Origin: Capitulum mitella | Lineage: Eukaryota > Arthropoda > Thecostraca > Pollicipedomorpha > Pollicipedidae | DNA: 64,000 nt | Reading direction: 5' to 3' | Assembly: GCA_030062745.1 (NCBI GenBank) | Contig: CP099840.1 | Span: 8,743,432-8,807,431 of the forward strand | Shown: piece by piece, positions 1 through 12,040 of the stretch | How positions within the stretch are numbered: the first letter of the stretch is position 1 | Layout: the number at the start of each line of letters is the position of its first letter | Program-made: the position numbers and the translations under genes | Notes under the pieces: generated by a model | What the model was told of the DNA's origin: nothing | Database searches by the model: none | Seen by the model: the letters and a program-made list of their open reading frames with translations, nothing else

Positions 1-905
1 CGCTATCTCAGATTTTTCGGTATTTTCTGGGTCATTGACCTAAGGTCAAGCCCATTTTTAAGGCATGTCTTCGTTTTTTTCGGAAATGGGCGGAATTCTT
101 CATAGCATTTTTAGTATGGAGTGAAGCAGACATCTAGTTACCGTCATTGGGCAAAGTATCAATGACTTCCAGCCATTGACCTGAGGTCAGGTCACAAATA
201 ACTGTTGTGGGCCAAAATGTACCACCGCCAAAATCAGCGATGAATTACTCAGAATGAGTAGAAAATGACAGAACTGGCTTGCACAGACGTAAGTAATACC
301 AGGAACCTCAAAAAGTGTAAAAAAATAGCATATTTTGGAAATAAACAGGCTCTCGCGAATAAAGCTCCGCCAGTTGTGTAAGCATGAGAAACCATCACAA
401 AAACCATTAAGGGCAATAAAGTTTACATATAGGATAGGCTTATGTCGCGAAAATAAAGAAACGCTAAAATTAGTTCCCGTTAATTTCTTTCTGCATACGG
501 CTGAGGCGCCCGCCGATAACCGGCATGAAAATCGCCTTGTCTTTAACTCCACGTTTCGGCGTATGTATTGAAGAAATGTGAGAAATTAGATGTGTATCGG
601 CATCTGAGGACCTTTACTTGTGCGTTGGCGCCTTTACCTATGCGTTATTAGTCACAGCGCTTGAGATTCAGGCCGTTTCTCGCTCTCATGAATCGGTTAT
701 GAGAAAACATATATAGGACGTAAATTGCCTAAATATTACCTAAGACTAAAAATGGGACCAGTTTCGAGCCCTACTCGACACAAGCTTTCCAACGGCGTGA
801 TTATTTTTACCGTGCGACCAACCGTTCGTGAGTTAGAGAGGGGCGGTCAACCGTCCCCCCCAGTACAACATGATCGTCGCGGACCCACGGTCGTGCACGG
901 GTTAG
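1..905 (+). mobile_element. TTAA family 1 non-autonomous element, copy A (cut by window start)
   Basis: It is homologous along its length to the copies at 14,504, 42,836 and 47,063. It contains TGACCTAAGGTCA at 36-48 and a second cluster of AGGTCA half-sites at 177-194. It ends with the C-run, CACGG and TTAG (902-905), the equivalent of the GGGTTAA border of the other copies. It has no coding capacity. The short open frames inside are not conserved among copies. Confidence 0.75.
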
Positions 906-2902
906 AATCGGTCCGTACTCCAGCATAGTCTTATTGCAGTTTCCTATGACAATTTTAGAATATTCTTGCCAGCAACCAGACGCCACGAATATGACGGCCG
1001 CACAGTTATCAAAGCGCATCTGGAAAATTTAGACATGCCTGGCCCGCTAAACTTGTTGACGGCCGACGAATTCAAGTGTCGGGGTGCGCCATTTTCTTTA
1101 AGATGTCGGCGTGACACCTGCTATATTTGGCGTCGGCCTGCAGCCGCCTGTCGCTCGAGCGCGCCAACCCTGATCAGGCCAGATTTGCCCCAGGCGCTGA
1201 ACCAGACGGCATTCGGGAATTTTGCCCTCGAGGTACCGTACAGCTGCGTCGCGACCTTGAAATGCTGTTGACATCCGTGGAGGTAGAGACGTGTTCGTAA
1301 TCGCATTTGGAGTTGCGTTCCAATGTCGAGCAAACTTTGTTCACGTGTCAAAGCAACCGAGTTACTCACGAATCTGAAATCCGTTTTGCGATAGGTGTAG
1401 CTGTTTGCCCACTGGATGTGAAAAATTTCAACGAAATTTTCATTACAAGCAATGACGGAGAACGCTACTCAGGTTAAACTTACTGATGGTCGTCTCCCAT
1501 CACTACCTCGTATGAAAGCCAGTCCTCATATTTCAGTACGTCATGGCCATCTGGCCCGTTGACACTGGGGGTTAAACTTACCGGTAATTGACCAGGGGTG
1601 ATAAAAAATTCTCGATTGAAAACTTTATGACAATATTTCATTTTAGTCAACTTCAAGGCTCCGCATGTCACCCCTATCCAACTGCACTCACAGTCACAGT
1701 CCACCCTTCTGGCGTTCAAAGTGGATCTGATGATCAGCCCAGTCTTTGCTGTGGACGTCTGGTCGTGTCACTCTGGGGCGGTGCGCGGGAACGCAGGCGT
1801 TACGGCTGCAGCAGCAGGCCTGCAGAGCTCGTTAACAGCGTTTATCGCGCGGCCTCGACCTTGGTGTTGAGGCCTGCTGCCCAGACGCCCGGCTCTTTCC
1901 TTCCTCCGCAGCAACGTCGCCACAGATGTGCGTTATAAATTTACAGGGAAACAGCTCCACACGGCTCATTTGAGTGGACGGCGTGGGAGATTTTTCGAGT
2001 TTGAAGAGGCATTTCACGTTACTTCTCACGCAACCCGCGTGACTCGTTACACGTTTACCCACACTGGAGGACATCTGAACCCACCGTCGCTTTTGTGATT
2101 CCTGCGGCCTGTTAAGTCGCAGTAAAAGTCGCCTGTAGAGGGACGCAGGGGTGTCGGTTTCTGTAAATGACTGGGGTGGCCGAGCCGCGGGCCCGATACC
2201 TAACCTCTCCTCAAATGTGGGTGTCTCAATAGATTTAGCCCATTTTATTTTGACCAACGGAAATTTGATAGTTTTTTATTATTATTCATGGAATACATGT
2301 TGCATTTATCCCCATGTTTATAGGCATATACGTATAGACAGAAGATAGAAAGGGAGATACACTGCTTTAAACTTTATTGTTTACTTTTTACCTCTCTCTT
2401 AACTATTGCAGCCATTCTTTTCGTTATTTTTACTCATTTCTTTTTAAAATCGGCAGAAAATGAGGGGGAAAACCAAAATTGGGGGGGACCAGATCAACAC
2501 TGAGTGGGCAGGGCTCTCTCAAAAGAATACAAATCTGCTCCTCTGGAAGGATGGCATCAACAATTTTTCGTGGGACTTGCATTTTGGCATTAAGAGATTC
2601 GCTGTATGTTAGTTATTTCAGCGTACTTCAGGACATTTATAAATTTCGACCTGTCAACCAATAAAGAAATTAACCAATCCACAGATAATGTAAGCAAGCA
2701 AACCAGACAGCAAGCAGCCCAGCAGGAGCCCGGTATCGGGAGCCAATAAATGATTTGGTTCGCTTGCTATGCCCTCTACTCCGTCTGAATAACCCAAAGG
2801 AACAGACCGTCATTGTGCGTCATGCGGCGGTCCAGCGTGATCCTACTGTTCTCTCACTGGTCGCCATTCCTCGCACGTGCCGGAGCGTCGGCGGAGACCC
2901 AC
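906..2902. other. no gene recognised
   Basis: Mixed-composition sequence. Several open frames of 80-140 codons occur (for example 1,832-2,257 minus), but none has a domain, splice context or codon bias that I can support. Confidence 0.5.
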
Positions 2903-3103
2903 CTCGCCCGTGTCCTCCATGGCCTGCTGGACGTCGCCGGCGCCGGGCGCGGTCGCCGTGCCGGCCCGGGCGGTGCGGTCGTTCGTCCGCTGCCGCTCGG
3001 CGGATTCGATCGCCCGCTCGGCGCCCTCCACCTGCAGGTCTTCCGACTCGACCGCGTCCGTCGGCTCCGGTGGCACGGCTTTGGCGGCCTCGCTGCTCGC
3101 CAT
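2903..3103 (-). CDS. candidate first coding exon of an unrecognised gene
   Basis: Within a CpG island, an ATG with G at -3 and +4 opens a 67-codon frame. It starts MASSEAAKAVPPEPTDAVES and ends QQAMEDTGE exactly at a GTGGGT donor, phase 0. The protein is acidic and low in complexity. I do not recognise it. A downstream exon should lie to the left, but none is evident before the window edge. Overlapping frames on the plus strand are an effect of GC richness. Confidence 0.4.
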
Positions 3104-4800
3104 GACGTCCGCACGCGCCGGGTGCCAGCCCGAGTCTCCTACCCCGTTCCCGTCCGGCCTCCGCCGCCAGCCGCCACGCGGCGCCACCGTCGCCCGCGCT
3201 GCCGGCGCCGACCACCAAATGTGTGGAATAAAAACCGGGAACTGTGTGTGCCGTCAGGAATATCAATGGCAGGCCCCGAGGAGAAGGGCGTCGTTACGGG
3301 CTTACTGTAAGCGGTCGTAGAGGCTTTGAGATGCTTTGCCATGCAACGCCTCTTGGCGTTGCAAAATACGCGCCCCGATGTTGGGGTCATTTTGACCAAC
3401 CTTAAGGTTCTTTTTCCAAGATAGCTTCCGAACGGCGCGGCGTAGACGACAAACTCTGCATAGGAGAAGAGAATTGGATTGCTGATCTAATGGTACAAAG
3501 AAAAATGTTTCTAGGTCACTGGCGTTTAGCGGTGAAAGTTAGGCCATGGTTCCCAGCAAAGGACATTCTTAGGTCAGTTTTCAAACTAATGCGACAAGAT
3601 TTTAAAACGCAGTCATACAACTCTTAGGTGGTTTCTTAGACAATGGAACAATTGAAATACTGACTGCAGGCCATTACATTGACCTTGGGCTATTTATGAA
3701 GGCGAAATCGCGGTGAAAACACGACAGCGTTTTACTGAGAAAGTTGTTCTATTGGATAGTTTTTGACGCTCATTTCGGATTCCTTGATCACAAGGACGTT
3801 AGCAAATTTCTTGTATTGACTTAAGGAAGAATGGGGAGGCCACCGGTCTAGAATGACCTTGATCGGCTTTTTGGTTTCAGGGATTTGTTGCACAGATGTG
3901 GTTCTTGACGCTGATTCTTAGTTCAGATGCCAAAATGATCTCAGAATATTTTTTCCCATTTTGATCTTCTAAAGATCATATAAGGTCACTGACTTGAAAT
4001 AACCCGGAATGACCTTTTACTTGGAAGAGGCATCTAAGTTACGGCTAGGTGTATGAAAAGGTCTGAAGACGTTTCCATCACCGATTTTGTGTTCAGCAAC
4101 TACAAAGCAATTTCACCTGTATTTGACACATGCGCATCAAATTCATTTATTCGCCTGTACGACCGCTGAAGCACTCACAAACTCAACTTGTCTGATACTG
4201 CGTTCTATGCAGCTCATCGTCCGGCGAGCGGCCGAAGTCGTTTCGAAACAAAGGTGCCGTCGCTCAGCTTTTTGTTTGTATAGGTACGCACCACAGTTCA
4301 TGAGGTAGCTGGATCTAAAGGGGGAAATAGTGCAAGGACGCTTTCCAGCCGGACGTGCGTGTTTCCTCCCAGCAACGGATAACGCGCAGGCTCAGCTGAC
4401 CACAACCTGTAGCATCGTGGTTCAGATGAGTTCAGAGACATGTTCTCCAGTTAATATTTATACCGTTCTTGATAGCGTAACTGAACAAGTATTTAGAAAG
4501 ACCGGCAGTGTTCAGCCAGCGCTCCGTGTGCCTCCTCCCTCGGTGCCGATCAGTTACGCACTGGCACCCTCCCCCAGGCCGCACGTGACGGCTCTGGACG
4601 CCATCCGGCCGGCCAGGTCGTACTGCAGTCGCAGAGCGCGCGGGACGATTCGTTTAGGTCGGCTTCGCGCTGCGGCGCCCTCTGGGCCGTCCGCGGCAAC
4701 CGCGGTCACTTTTACACAGTGTGCTAGGACAGGCGCGAGCGTCTGCGCTGGTATCCTTCGCCATGGACCGACAGCACCTCGGACAGTGTCAGACCAAGAT
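3104..4800. other. non-coding, repeat-like
   Basis: From about 3,380 to 4,060 the sequence carries scattered palindromic motifs of the GGTCA/TGACC type, resembling the interior of the TTAA families but with no clear borders. No gene is seen. Confidence 0.4.
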
Positions 4801-5100
4801 ATGAGGAGGACTTTGGACCAAACGGGATCTGAGGAGTCAGGCGAGGACAGCGTCAGCGAGGAAGAAGACGCAACGTTCCGGATCAGTTCGGACGCCAGTG
4901 ACACAACCGACGACGACGAGGCAGTTGCCGCCGGTGCCGCGGCCAGGGGACAACGGAGTGGCTTCTCAGCCCGCAGAAGGAACAATACGGAGGCAAATCA
5001 GCTCATCACGGCAGTAATTGGAAGACCGTTTCCACGTCCCCGTGGCGTCGCGCGCAGAGACAAGCTACCGCGTGTGAGACAACCGGAGCGGAGTCGGTGA
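4801..5100 (+). CDS. candidate acidic open frame, unrecognised
   Basis: The ATG at 4,801 opens MRRTLDQTGSEESGEDSVSE and continues with a strongly acidic stretch (SSDASDTTDDDE), then an Ala/Arg-rich part up to a stop at 5,100. The frame is also open upstream to 4,330. Acidic starts of this kind occur in piggyBac-type transposases and in many nuclear proteins, so no function is assigned. A GTAATT donor inside could end an exon at about 5,013. Confidence 0.25.
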   Translation: MRRTLDQTGSEESGEDSVSEEEDATFRISSDASDTTDDDEAVAAGAAARGQRSGFSARRRNNTEANQLITAVIGRPFPRPRGVARRDKLPRVRQPERSR

Positions 5101-7224
5101 AGAGTGGAGCACGCAGCCCCCGTCGGCACAGGTATGCAGGACTTCGTACATCACCAGGGAGTGCTCTGTGCTGTAAGGGGCCGCGACGGAGACTCTGACG
5201 GAAGCCGACTGTTTTGGACTGTTATTTTACGCGGCAGGTACTAGTTCACATACTCGTGCATACCAGCCAGAAATACGACGAGGTACGGTCTCAGTTCCTG
5301 GAAGGATTTTCGGAATACAAATCCTACGTTGGTTCCCAAAACAAGGACATGGTTCTGGAGAGTCTCTCAGTTCTAATGGGCCTGAAGATCTGGTTATCCC
5401 AATAAATGCCTGCACTGTAGCGCTAAATTCAGCAGTCCAAATTCCGTGTGAAATCTCATTCTTCGGAATATGTTCGAACCTCGAGCAGGCATAAAGTGTC
5501 TAAGCTCACATAAAAATGTGCTGACAAAAAATCCTGGAAACAAGAATAAGCCCAAGGCTGAGGAGTCGAAATCTGGAGTTCTTGTATACTCATATGGCAT
5601 GATTTGGCTTGTTTCGTTGCGCACATGGCTGCACCCATGCGGATCTAAACATGTGCTATGCATGATCTAAACCCAGGCCGGCCAGCAAATTATTCCCCTG
5701 CCTAGTGGCCGAGTTTGGACTGTCAAGCTCGAGAGGTAGGCCGTTCTTCAGCAGTGATATTGGTCGGCCAGGGAGGTACGGGGTGCGTTCAGTGATTATG
5801 CCGGAGATAAGCACGAGGTAATCAGTTATATATTGTGACGATCCGTATAAGCAACTGTTGCCGGGCGCCCGGCGTTTTTCGAACGTCCGTGTTTTGTCAT
5901 CCACGTTGCAAAGGAGACGGATAAATCGAGCTATGCACAGCGGCAAGACCTAACAGACAGTCTGGTCGCGTTCAAAATTCTAAGCATGTCTGAATTTGCT
6001 TCGAATGTACCTCGACGACGTTTTTACAGCTGAACTGGATCTGTTTAGATCGTGCCGATTTCGGCACAGCCCCGTCGCGACGCGATCGTTTGCAGACGTC
6101 ACGCCCCGTCACGGGACGTCGGCATCTCGGAGTGCGGGCACGACCGGCCGCGGTGGCCGCCTGTCGCCATGTGAACAGGCTGCCGCGCGCGTCACGAGCT
6201 GGCGGCGCCAGTGGGGTAGGGCCTGGTGGCGAACTGCGGCCTCACCACGGCGACGCAGCGGACGCTCGACCACGGCCCGGCGGCTGCCTGCCGCAGTGTG
6301 GGACCAGTGGACGTGGCCCAGTCCCACAGCCGCGGCAGGTGAACGAACTCCGGCCGGCGCTGGCTGCCGTAGGTCCGACGGTGGCTTCCGAACCGTCTCC
6401 GGTTACACGGTGCGGCCGACCAGCGCGCGCTGCCGTGTTAACCGGCCGGTCATATCATGCGGCACCGCGTGACACTGTGCGGCTTCATGTGGCGTCGCTG
6501 TTCGCTCGTTGTGGCTGAATTCTTGAAGTGATGCTCCACGCCGGTTCTGACAGGAACCGGTCGACTTCGGGTCCAATGTTCGTCAAACTGCTTGTAGCTT
6601 TTTGTTTGTTCTTTTCGCACGGGACATAAAAATCGCGTGCGACTGAGATCGCTACTTTTTGTTTGTCCCTTCATGCCAACGAATAGATAACTGGAAGCAA
6701 ACCGGTTACTATCAAATAAGAAGAAAAAGACATCGCAACGTATTCGTGGTGTCAGGCGGTACGGGTCCAGCACTGAGGGCTGTATTTCATCACACCGCTG
6801 GCCCTCTCCTCATAAATGAAACGCTGGAATGAATGGCTAATGGTCACGGTTGAAAAGTGATCGGGTAAACCAGAATTAAAGGCTCAGGAGTATCGTCGAC
6901 TCGTGACGAACAGTCAGAATTATTATTGACAAACATTTTGCGTAAATGTGTTTGCGTAGCTTGAGGTGTGTGAAATCAATGTATTAAGTGTCGAATCCTC
7001 GTGTTCCCTTTTATAAAGAAAGGGCAGAACTACGATTCAAGTTACTGCGTCATTGTACTGCAGAGTTTCCCTCTTTAACAAACTTAGTTGTCATTACCCG
7101 CCTAGAAGCTTGTAGCATACAAGTAACGCTTCTACACAAATGGGGGTCGTATTTCAGACCACCCGTGCAAACGCAAACGAATCGTGCAAATGTGATCATT
7201 TAGCTTCACATGCGGAACTCAGGG
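5101..7224. other. no gene recognised; CpG-rich island at about 6,060-6,490
   Basis: The island has open frames on both strands because of its GC content, with no domain or splice signature. The remainder is AT-rich, without recognisable elements. Confidence 0.45.
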
Positions 7225-7400
7225 AGTAAAAGCAGTAGAGCTGAGAATTCGAATTCGGATGATTCGAATATCGTGCCGAATATTCGGATTCGGCAAATGT
7301 TTGGATGTTGATTTTAAGATTCCAGTATTTGACGAACATTCGGTTGGTCGTTTTTGCGTCCGAATATTCGTCGCACCTTTGTCAACCGAAAATTCGAATA
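7225..7400. repeat. TTCGAATATTCG-rich, hAT-like repeat, copy 1
   Basis: It begins TAGAGCTGAGAATT, which is also found at 10,767, followed by multiple overlapping TTCGAAT/ATTCGGA motifs. Such arrays at the ends of short elements are common in hAT-type non-autonomous transposons. The assignment is inference. Confidence 0.45.
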
Positions 7401-8009
7401 CTCTATTGCATTTGGTCCCAGCGTCTGCAGATACTTTTCACCGACATTGCACAGGAAACGAAATGGGGCACTAACTAGCGTTTTGTAGCTTGATCGTTAC
7501 CTAAACACCGATCGTTGCCATGAGCGGAAACTCTCCAAAATTATTGCCATTCCGAAGCCTGTGTTTTCCATGCCGCACCCTGAGGGCTCTGATAGGCTCT
7601 GATGGCATGCGTCCAATCACGCACAGGCTCTGATTCCTACGGTTGATTACAAAATTCTGAATTACAAAAATCAAAATTACAGAATACATCAATGACGATT
7701 TTTGGTGGCGAAACTTCAACATGCCGACGTGAGCGACACGGTAACGTCATAGCCAGCGTGCTGCTCTGAAGACGAGCAAATCAGTTGCAAATAGTTTGTC
7801 ACCTTCATAATCAGCAACACCGCAGGCTGAGCGCAATCTATTCTTCCTAAATATCTGTAGATGCGGTAGCCTGGAGCAAAGGGGGAGAATTCTACCTACT
7901 GTTTCCCCATATTCGACTGATTTGATTTGATTTGTTATTGTCCTCCCATTCATTTTGAAATCCGAAGCATCGTAAAGAGTTCATGGTTTGCACTCGGATT
8001 ACTCAACAG

Positions 8010-8255
8010 CGCAAACCAGAGCACCCTCTGCCGCCGACGTCAAGCTTTCGGCCGCCGTCCGCCCGGTGCGCGGCGCCGGTCGAAACTTTGATGCCCTGTA
8101 ACTTGTTCATGCACTTACGGGTCAGTCCGACTTTGATATGTTGTTCTGGACGTGCCTTTTGTGATAAAATGACACCAATTTCAGAGCATTGGAATATTCG
8201 ATCTGAATATTCGAATGTATTCAACCGAATATTCGAATTCAAAACTCCACCCGAA
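8010..8255 (-). repeat. hAT-like repeat, copy 2
   Basis: Its reverse complement matches 10,820-10,960 over about 120 bases (the block around ACATATCAAAGTCGGACTG and TGCATGAACAAGTTACAG), then the ATTCGAATATTCG-rich part at 8,190-8,250. Confidence 0.5.
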
Positions 8256-8599
8256 TTGCCAGCTCTTAAAAACAGCCCCTGCAGCTTCGTGGACGATGGT
8301 CGGCGCCGCGGTCGGGACAGTTTCGGCCGGCAGGCATATGGCTCGAACAGCTGCAGTCGCGGCGCCCGGACGCGACGCCAACGCCCGCCCGCCGAGCTGA
8401 GCTGCCGCCTGACAGCATCACGGCCAATGCGGGTGCCGACCGCCTGTATATCTGCAGCTGCGACCGGGTTGGCCTTCACAGATGTGGCTGGGCAAGACAC
8501 TCTGAGCCGTCAAAGTCATCCGGTGTTGCAGGCTCCCTGCATCGCGCCGAGTGTTTGCGGCTCTTGGAGATCAACTAACGATTGGCACGCGTAGTTCAG

Positions 8600-9429
8600 A
8601 GGAATTCAGATTTGAGCGGTTGCAACCGGTATCACAAGTCGTGCAGCTGGGAAACTGATGCACCAACGTCTGCGATAAACAAGGACGGCGGTTACAGCGA
8701 CAACTGAATCAACAACACAGTGCACAGTTTACACGACATCGCGCCTCCAGCAAACAGCCAGACGCTGCGAACACCACACCGGGATCGTCGGGTCCACGAT
8801 AGCCCATTCCTGGCCGGTCTGGCTGGACGTGCGATGCAAGGCCGTACGGCTCACGTATGCCGCCTGTGACTGCCCGCTGCACCGGTCTCGGCGGGTTCAC
8901 TGTCAGTTCTAAACGACATTCGCTCCGCATTAAGCCAAGGGAGCTGTCCTTGGGAGAGGCTCAGACGGATTAAACAAAGACAGATTTGACTGATGTGTGA
9001 ATGATATCTCTTGAAATCAAAAATCAAACAATAAAAGCAACTCTCATCATTCATTTTGATCACTCTGCGTTCGAAATGGAATCCACCAGTCACAAGACCG
9101 ATGAATGGTTAGCCGCTCAATGCGTATTTGAAACTGGTCTTTTGGGATCTACAGTTAGGTCATTAAGACAACAAATGGTCACTTTCTACGAGAACAAACA
9201 ATGCTACCACCCAAAATGGATATGGTGCAGAAACCTATCCCTGAATCCCTAAAACACACTGACCGTATGGTTACCGTGTTTGTACGTGAACGCCCTCGGA
9301 AGCTTATCTGAGCTTTGTTCGTGGTTGTCGTATCAGTGCAAATACTTTCTGTGCAGTGAGATGAAGAAACAAGGGTAAACGAAGGGCGTAACTACGGTCA
9401 GCTGACCCTAGGTTGGATCCCCAGTAAGA
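8600..9429. other. no gene recognised
   Basis: Unique-looking sequence with only short unconvincing open frames. Confidence 0.4.
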
Positions 9430-9660
9430 CACTCACACTCATCATGCCGGTCACATCAAGGTGAAACGCCGCTACGGTCCGAGCAATTCGTGGGTAACCG
9501 TCCTGACGGATAGCCCCCGGCAGCTAGGAAGACACTGGTATCTGAGACGTTGAAGCCTTACATTGGTAGCTAAGCGCAATAAGGTTCCGTGGACCAGAAT
9601 TCGGACCAAAACCGGATCACCTAAATGAACATGCCAACTGGTCGTCCATCTGGACATTCA
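9430..9660 (-). pseudogene. possible Ty3/gypsy integrase C-terminal remnant
   Basis: The minus strand reads HLGDPVLVRILVHGTLLRLA and, further on, a segment ending SVRTVTHELLGP. The pattern (GDxVLVR, LA, then RTVxxxxL) resembles the chromodomain-proximal end of gypsy integrases. No upstream protease, RT or LTR is recognisable. Low confidence. Confidence 0.3.
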
Positions 9661-10764
9661 CGCGTTCAAAATAGACGCCCAGTGACACTCACCCAGCCTC
9701 AAAGCCAGACACCAGCATGGTGTCTTAATGCCAGAAGACTAAACGCTGAATAACATTGGACGCAACGATGCCGGTTGATACTGGGGCCACAGCCCTGCTG
9801 CTGCCCTTTCTTTTAAGCCGGTGACAACGTTTTCCTTGCTGAAATATTGTTGGATAAGCCTATGCAATATGCAGACCTCTACATGCGACTGGCAGCGAAG
9901 CTGTAAGTCTGTAATGATGAAACAGATGCTTGCTTTTGGCGTTAAACGTTAAGTCAGGTTTGGATAGGGTGCCCGTTCCTTCCACTTACTGAGAAAGACA
10001 TTGTAGTCACCGCCGACAGAAGTGTCATTCAGTTCTTAGAAATCCATGGATCTTTGATGCGTTTTGCGCCAGCTGGTGATGACTACATGATATTAGTGTC
10101 GCTACTCCGTATGGCTGCCGGAGACCCACTAGGTCATAGCCGTCGACCTCCCGCTTATCAAGCTCCAGACTGGAGTCCCTGCAGAGGGCTCTCCCTCACC
10201 TTGTCGGCGTCGGCGGCGTTGAGTCGCCTGCCTCAAGCAGTCACTGTGGCCATGTGCTGTCTGTTTTTAAGCCATTCCTTTGACTGTGTGACTTCGTACT
10301 GTGGACGTGAGTTTAGTTTAAGACGTGTTAACCTTTGTTGCGTTTTGCCTTTAGGCCTTTCAGGAATTTCCTTTATTTTTGCTGTTTGTAAACACGTGAC
10401 TCGGTTTCACCCGAAGTGTTTTGAATCCTTCGATCGAAACAGTTTATCGTTATGGATGAAATTTAAATATGCATCGCGATATGACCATCAGGTCATAAAA
10501 AGGGCACACTGTTAAGCAATGAGTCCGAAATTTCAGTTCGGGTCCATTCAGTTCGGTCCCACTACCTCGCATACATGTCCTCTTCGGGCTCAGATGTCAC
10601 GCTCATCCCAACATATTTAGGTATTTACGTCAGAACTACGACACTTCTTTACTTCGGAGTAAATTATGGAATAAAACTGAATGAAGAAAGTTGCCTAGGC
10701 GACGCTCAATAAATTTGGCATCTGGCGAAGGTCCTTTCAAATCAGCCATGCAACGGGGACCAAA

Positions 10765-11300
10765 CTAGAGCTGAGAATTGGGACAGGTTTTGGGATTCGG
10801 ATGGGTACATTGGAATATTCGGATCGAATAGAATAGTTTTTGGACTTTGTGCTGTTCCCTCCCAAAACAACATGTAACAATCAGACTGATCCGCAGTTGC
10901 ATGAATAAGTTACAGAACCTTAAAGCTGCGGCCAGCGCCGAGCACCGAGCGCACAGCTTCCAGGCGCTGCCGAGACAGGGGAGGGACATGACGCCAGCGG
11001 CAGATGGCGCTCTGATTAATGATGGGCAGAAGCCAAACCACCAATAGGCAATGCCTCCATTAGCATTTCGCTTGACTATTTATAATCTGGCCCATGTTCT
11101 TCCTCGAAATCTGCAACAAGATGCAAAAGAGTATTCGAATGCATGGTTAGCATCCGAATATTCGGCTACTACTCGGATGAAAAAGAGCACATCCGAATAT
11201 TCACCGAATATTCGAGTCTTGAAATCAAGATTCGAACACTTCCGAATCCGGCTCTTTGGCCAAGTATTCGAATCATCCGAATCCGAACCCTCAGTTCAAG
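10765..11300 (+). repeat. hAT-like repeat, copy 3 (longest)
   Basis: It starts TAGAGCTGAGAATT, shares its core with 8,010-8,255 and ends in a dense cluster of TTCGAAT and CCGAATATTCG between 11,130 and 11,290. No transposase is present. Confidence 0.5.
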
Positions 11301-11324
11301 ACCAAACAAGACGCGATATTGTAG

Positions 11325-12040
11325 TGGCGTAGCCGGGGGGGGGGGGGGCAAAGGGTCCATGGCCCCTCCCTGGAGGCCAAGCGGGCGCCCTGGTGGCCGA
11401 ACGTGCTCTCATGGAGCCGAAGGACCTAGGGAATCCCAAAGCACTGTGGCCGAAGGCCCCAGTGCTTTGGATAGTGTGAGGCAGCCGCATTGCGCCTTAC
11501 AAAACAGATAATTAAAGCAATGTGAGAATATTTTAAGTATTAAAAAGGCTTACCAAACTAAAAACAAACGCACTCGGAATATAGAACAGGGCTTTGCGTG
11601 CTACGAAGAAAGGCCTGTGGTCTGAATAAGCGTTTAGGGGCCCCTGCTAGTTTGTGAGGGGAAAGGGGGCCACTGTTTGTCTACAGAGATCCCCTGCCGG
11701 CCCATATAGGGCCCCTATCAGCTTCTGGAGGGACCTCTTTTCGGTCTGTAAGAAGGCCCCGGCTGGTCAGTGGAGAGACTCCTCGCCGGCTAGTAAAGAG
11801 GCCCCGCTGGAGTGTAAACGGTCCCCTGCTTGCCTGTAGAGATGCCCCTGCCGGCCCATAACGGGCACCCCTCAGGTCGGCAAGGGTGTCTTTACAGGCA
11901 AGCGGGGCCTCTTGTACATTCCAGTGGGCCCCTTTGGCAGGTGACAGTGATTTTAACTACATGGGCCCCCATTGCTCACGAAGGCCCCCTGATCCGGTTT
12001 GTCCTCCCCTTCGGACGAAATCCTGGCTATGCCCCTCGCG
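11325..12040. repeat. GC-rich degenerate tandem array flanked by GTAGCC-type borders
   Basis: From 11,635 to 11,905 a loosely repeated unit of about 30 bases recurs, with GGCCCC, CTGCCGGCC and TAAAGAGGCCCC variants. The left border reads GTGGCGTAGCCGGGGGG. The right border is GGCTATGCCCCTCG, whose complement is GAGGGGCATAGCC. Similar G-run/GTAGC borders occur at 21,110-21,355 and 23,960-24,000, so this looks like a dispersed element type. Confidence 0.45.

Noticed and set aside
2820-3320. Several 86-165 codon frames on both strands around the CpG island
   Set aside because: GC-rich sequence lacks stops; only the donor-terminated minus frame is kept as a candidate.
4330-4800. Upstream extension of the acidic frame
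   Set aside because: Sequence before the ATG at 4,801 has no bias or domain and is probably non-coding.
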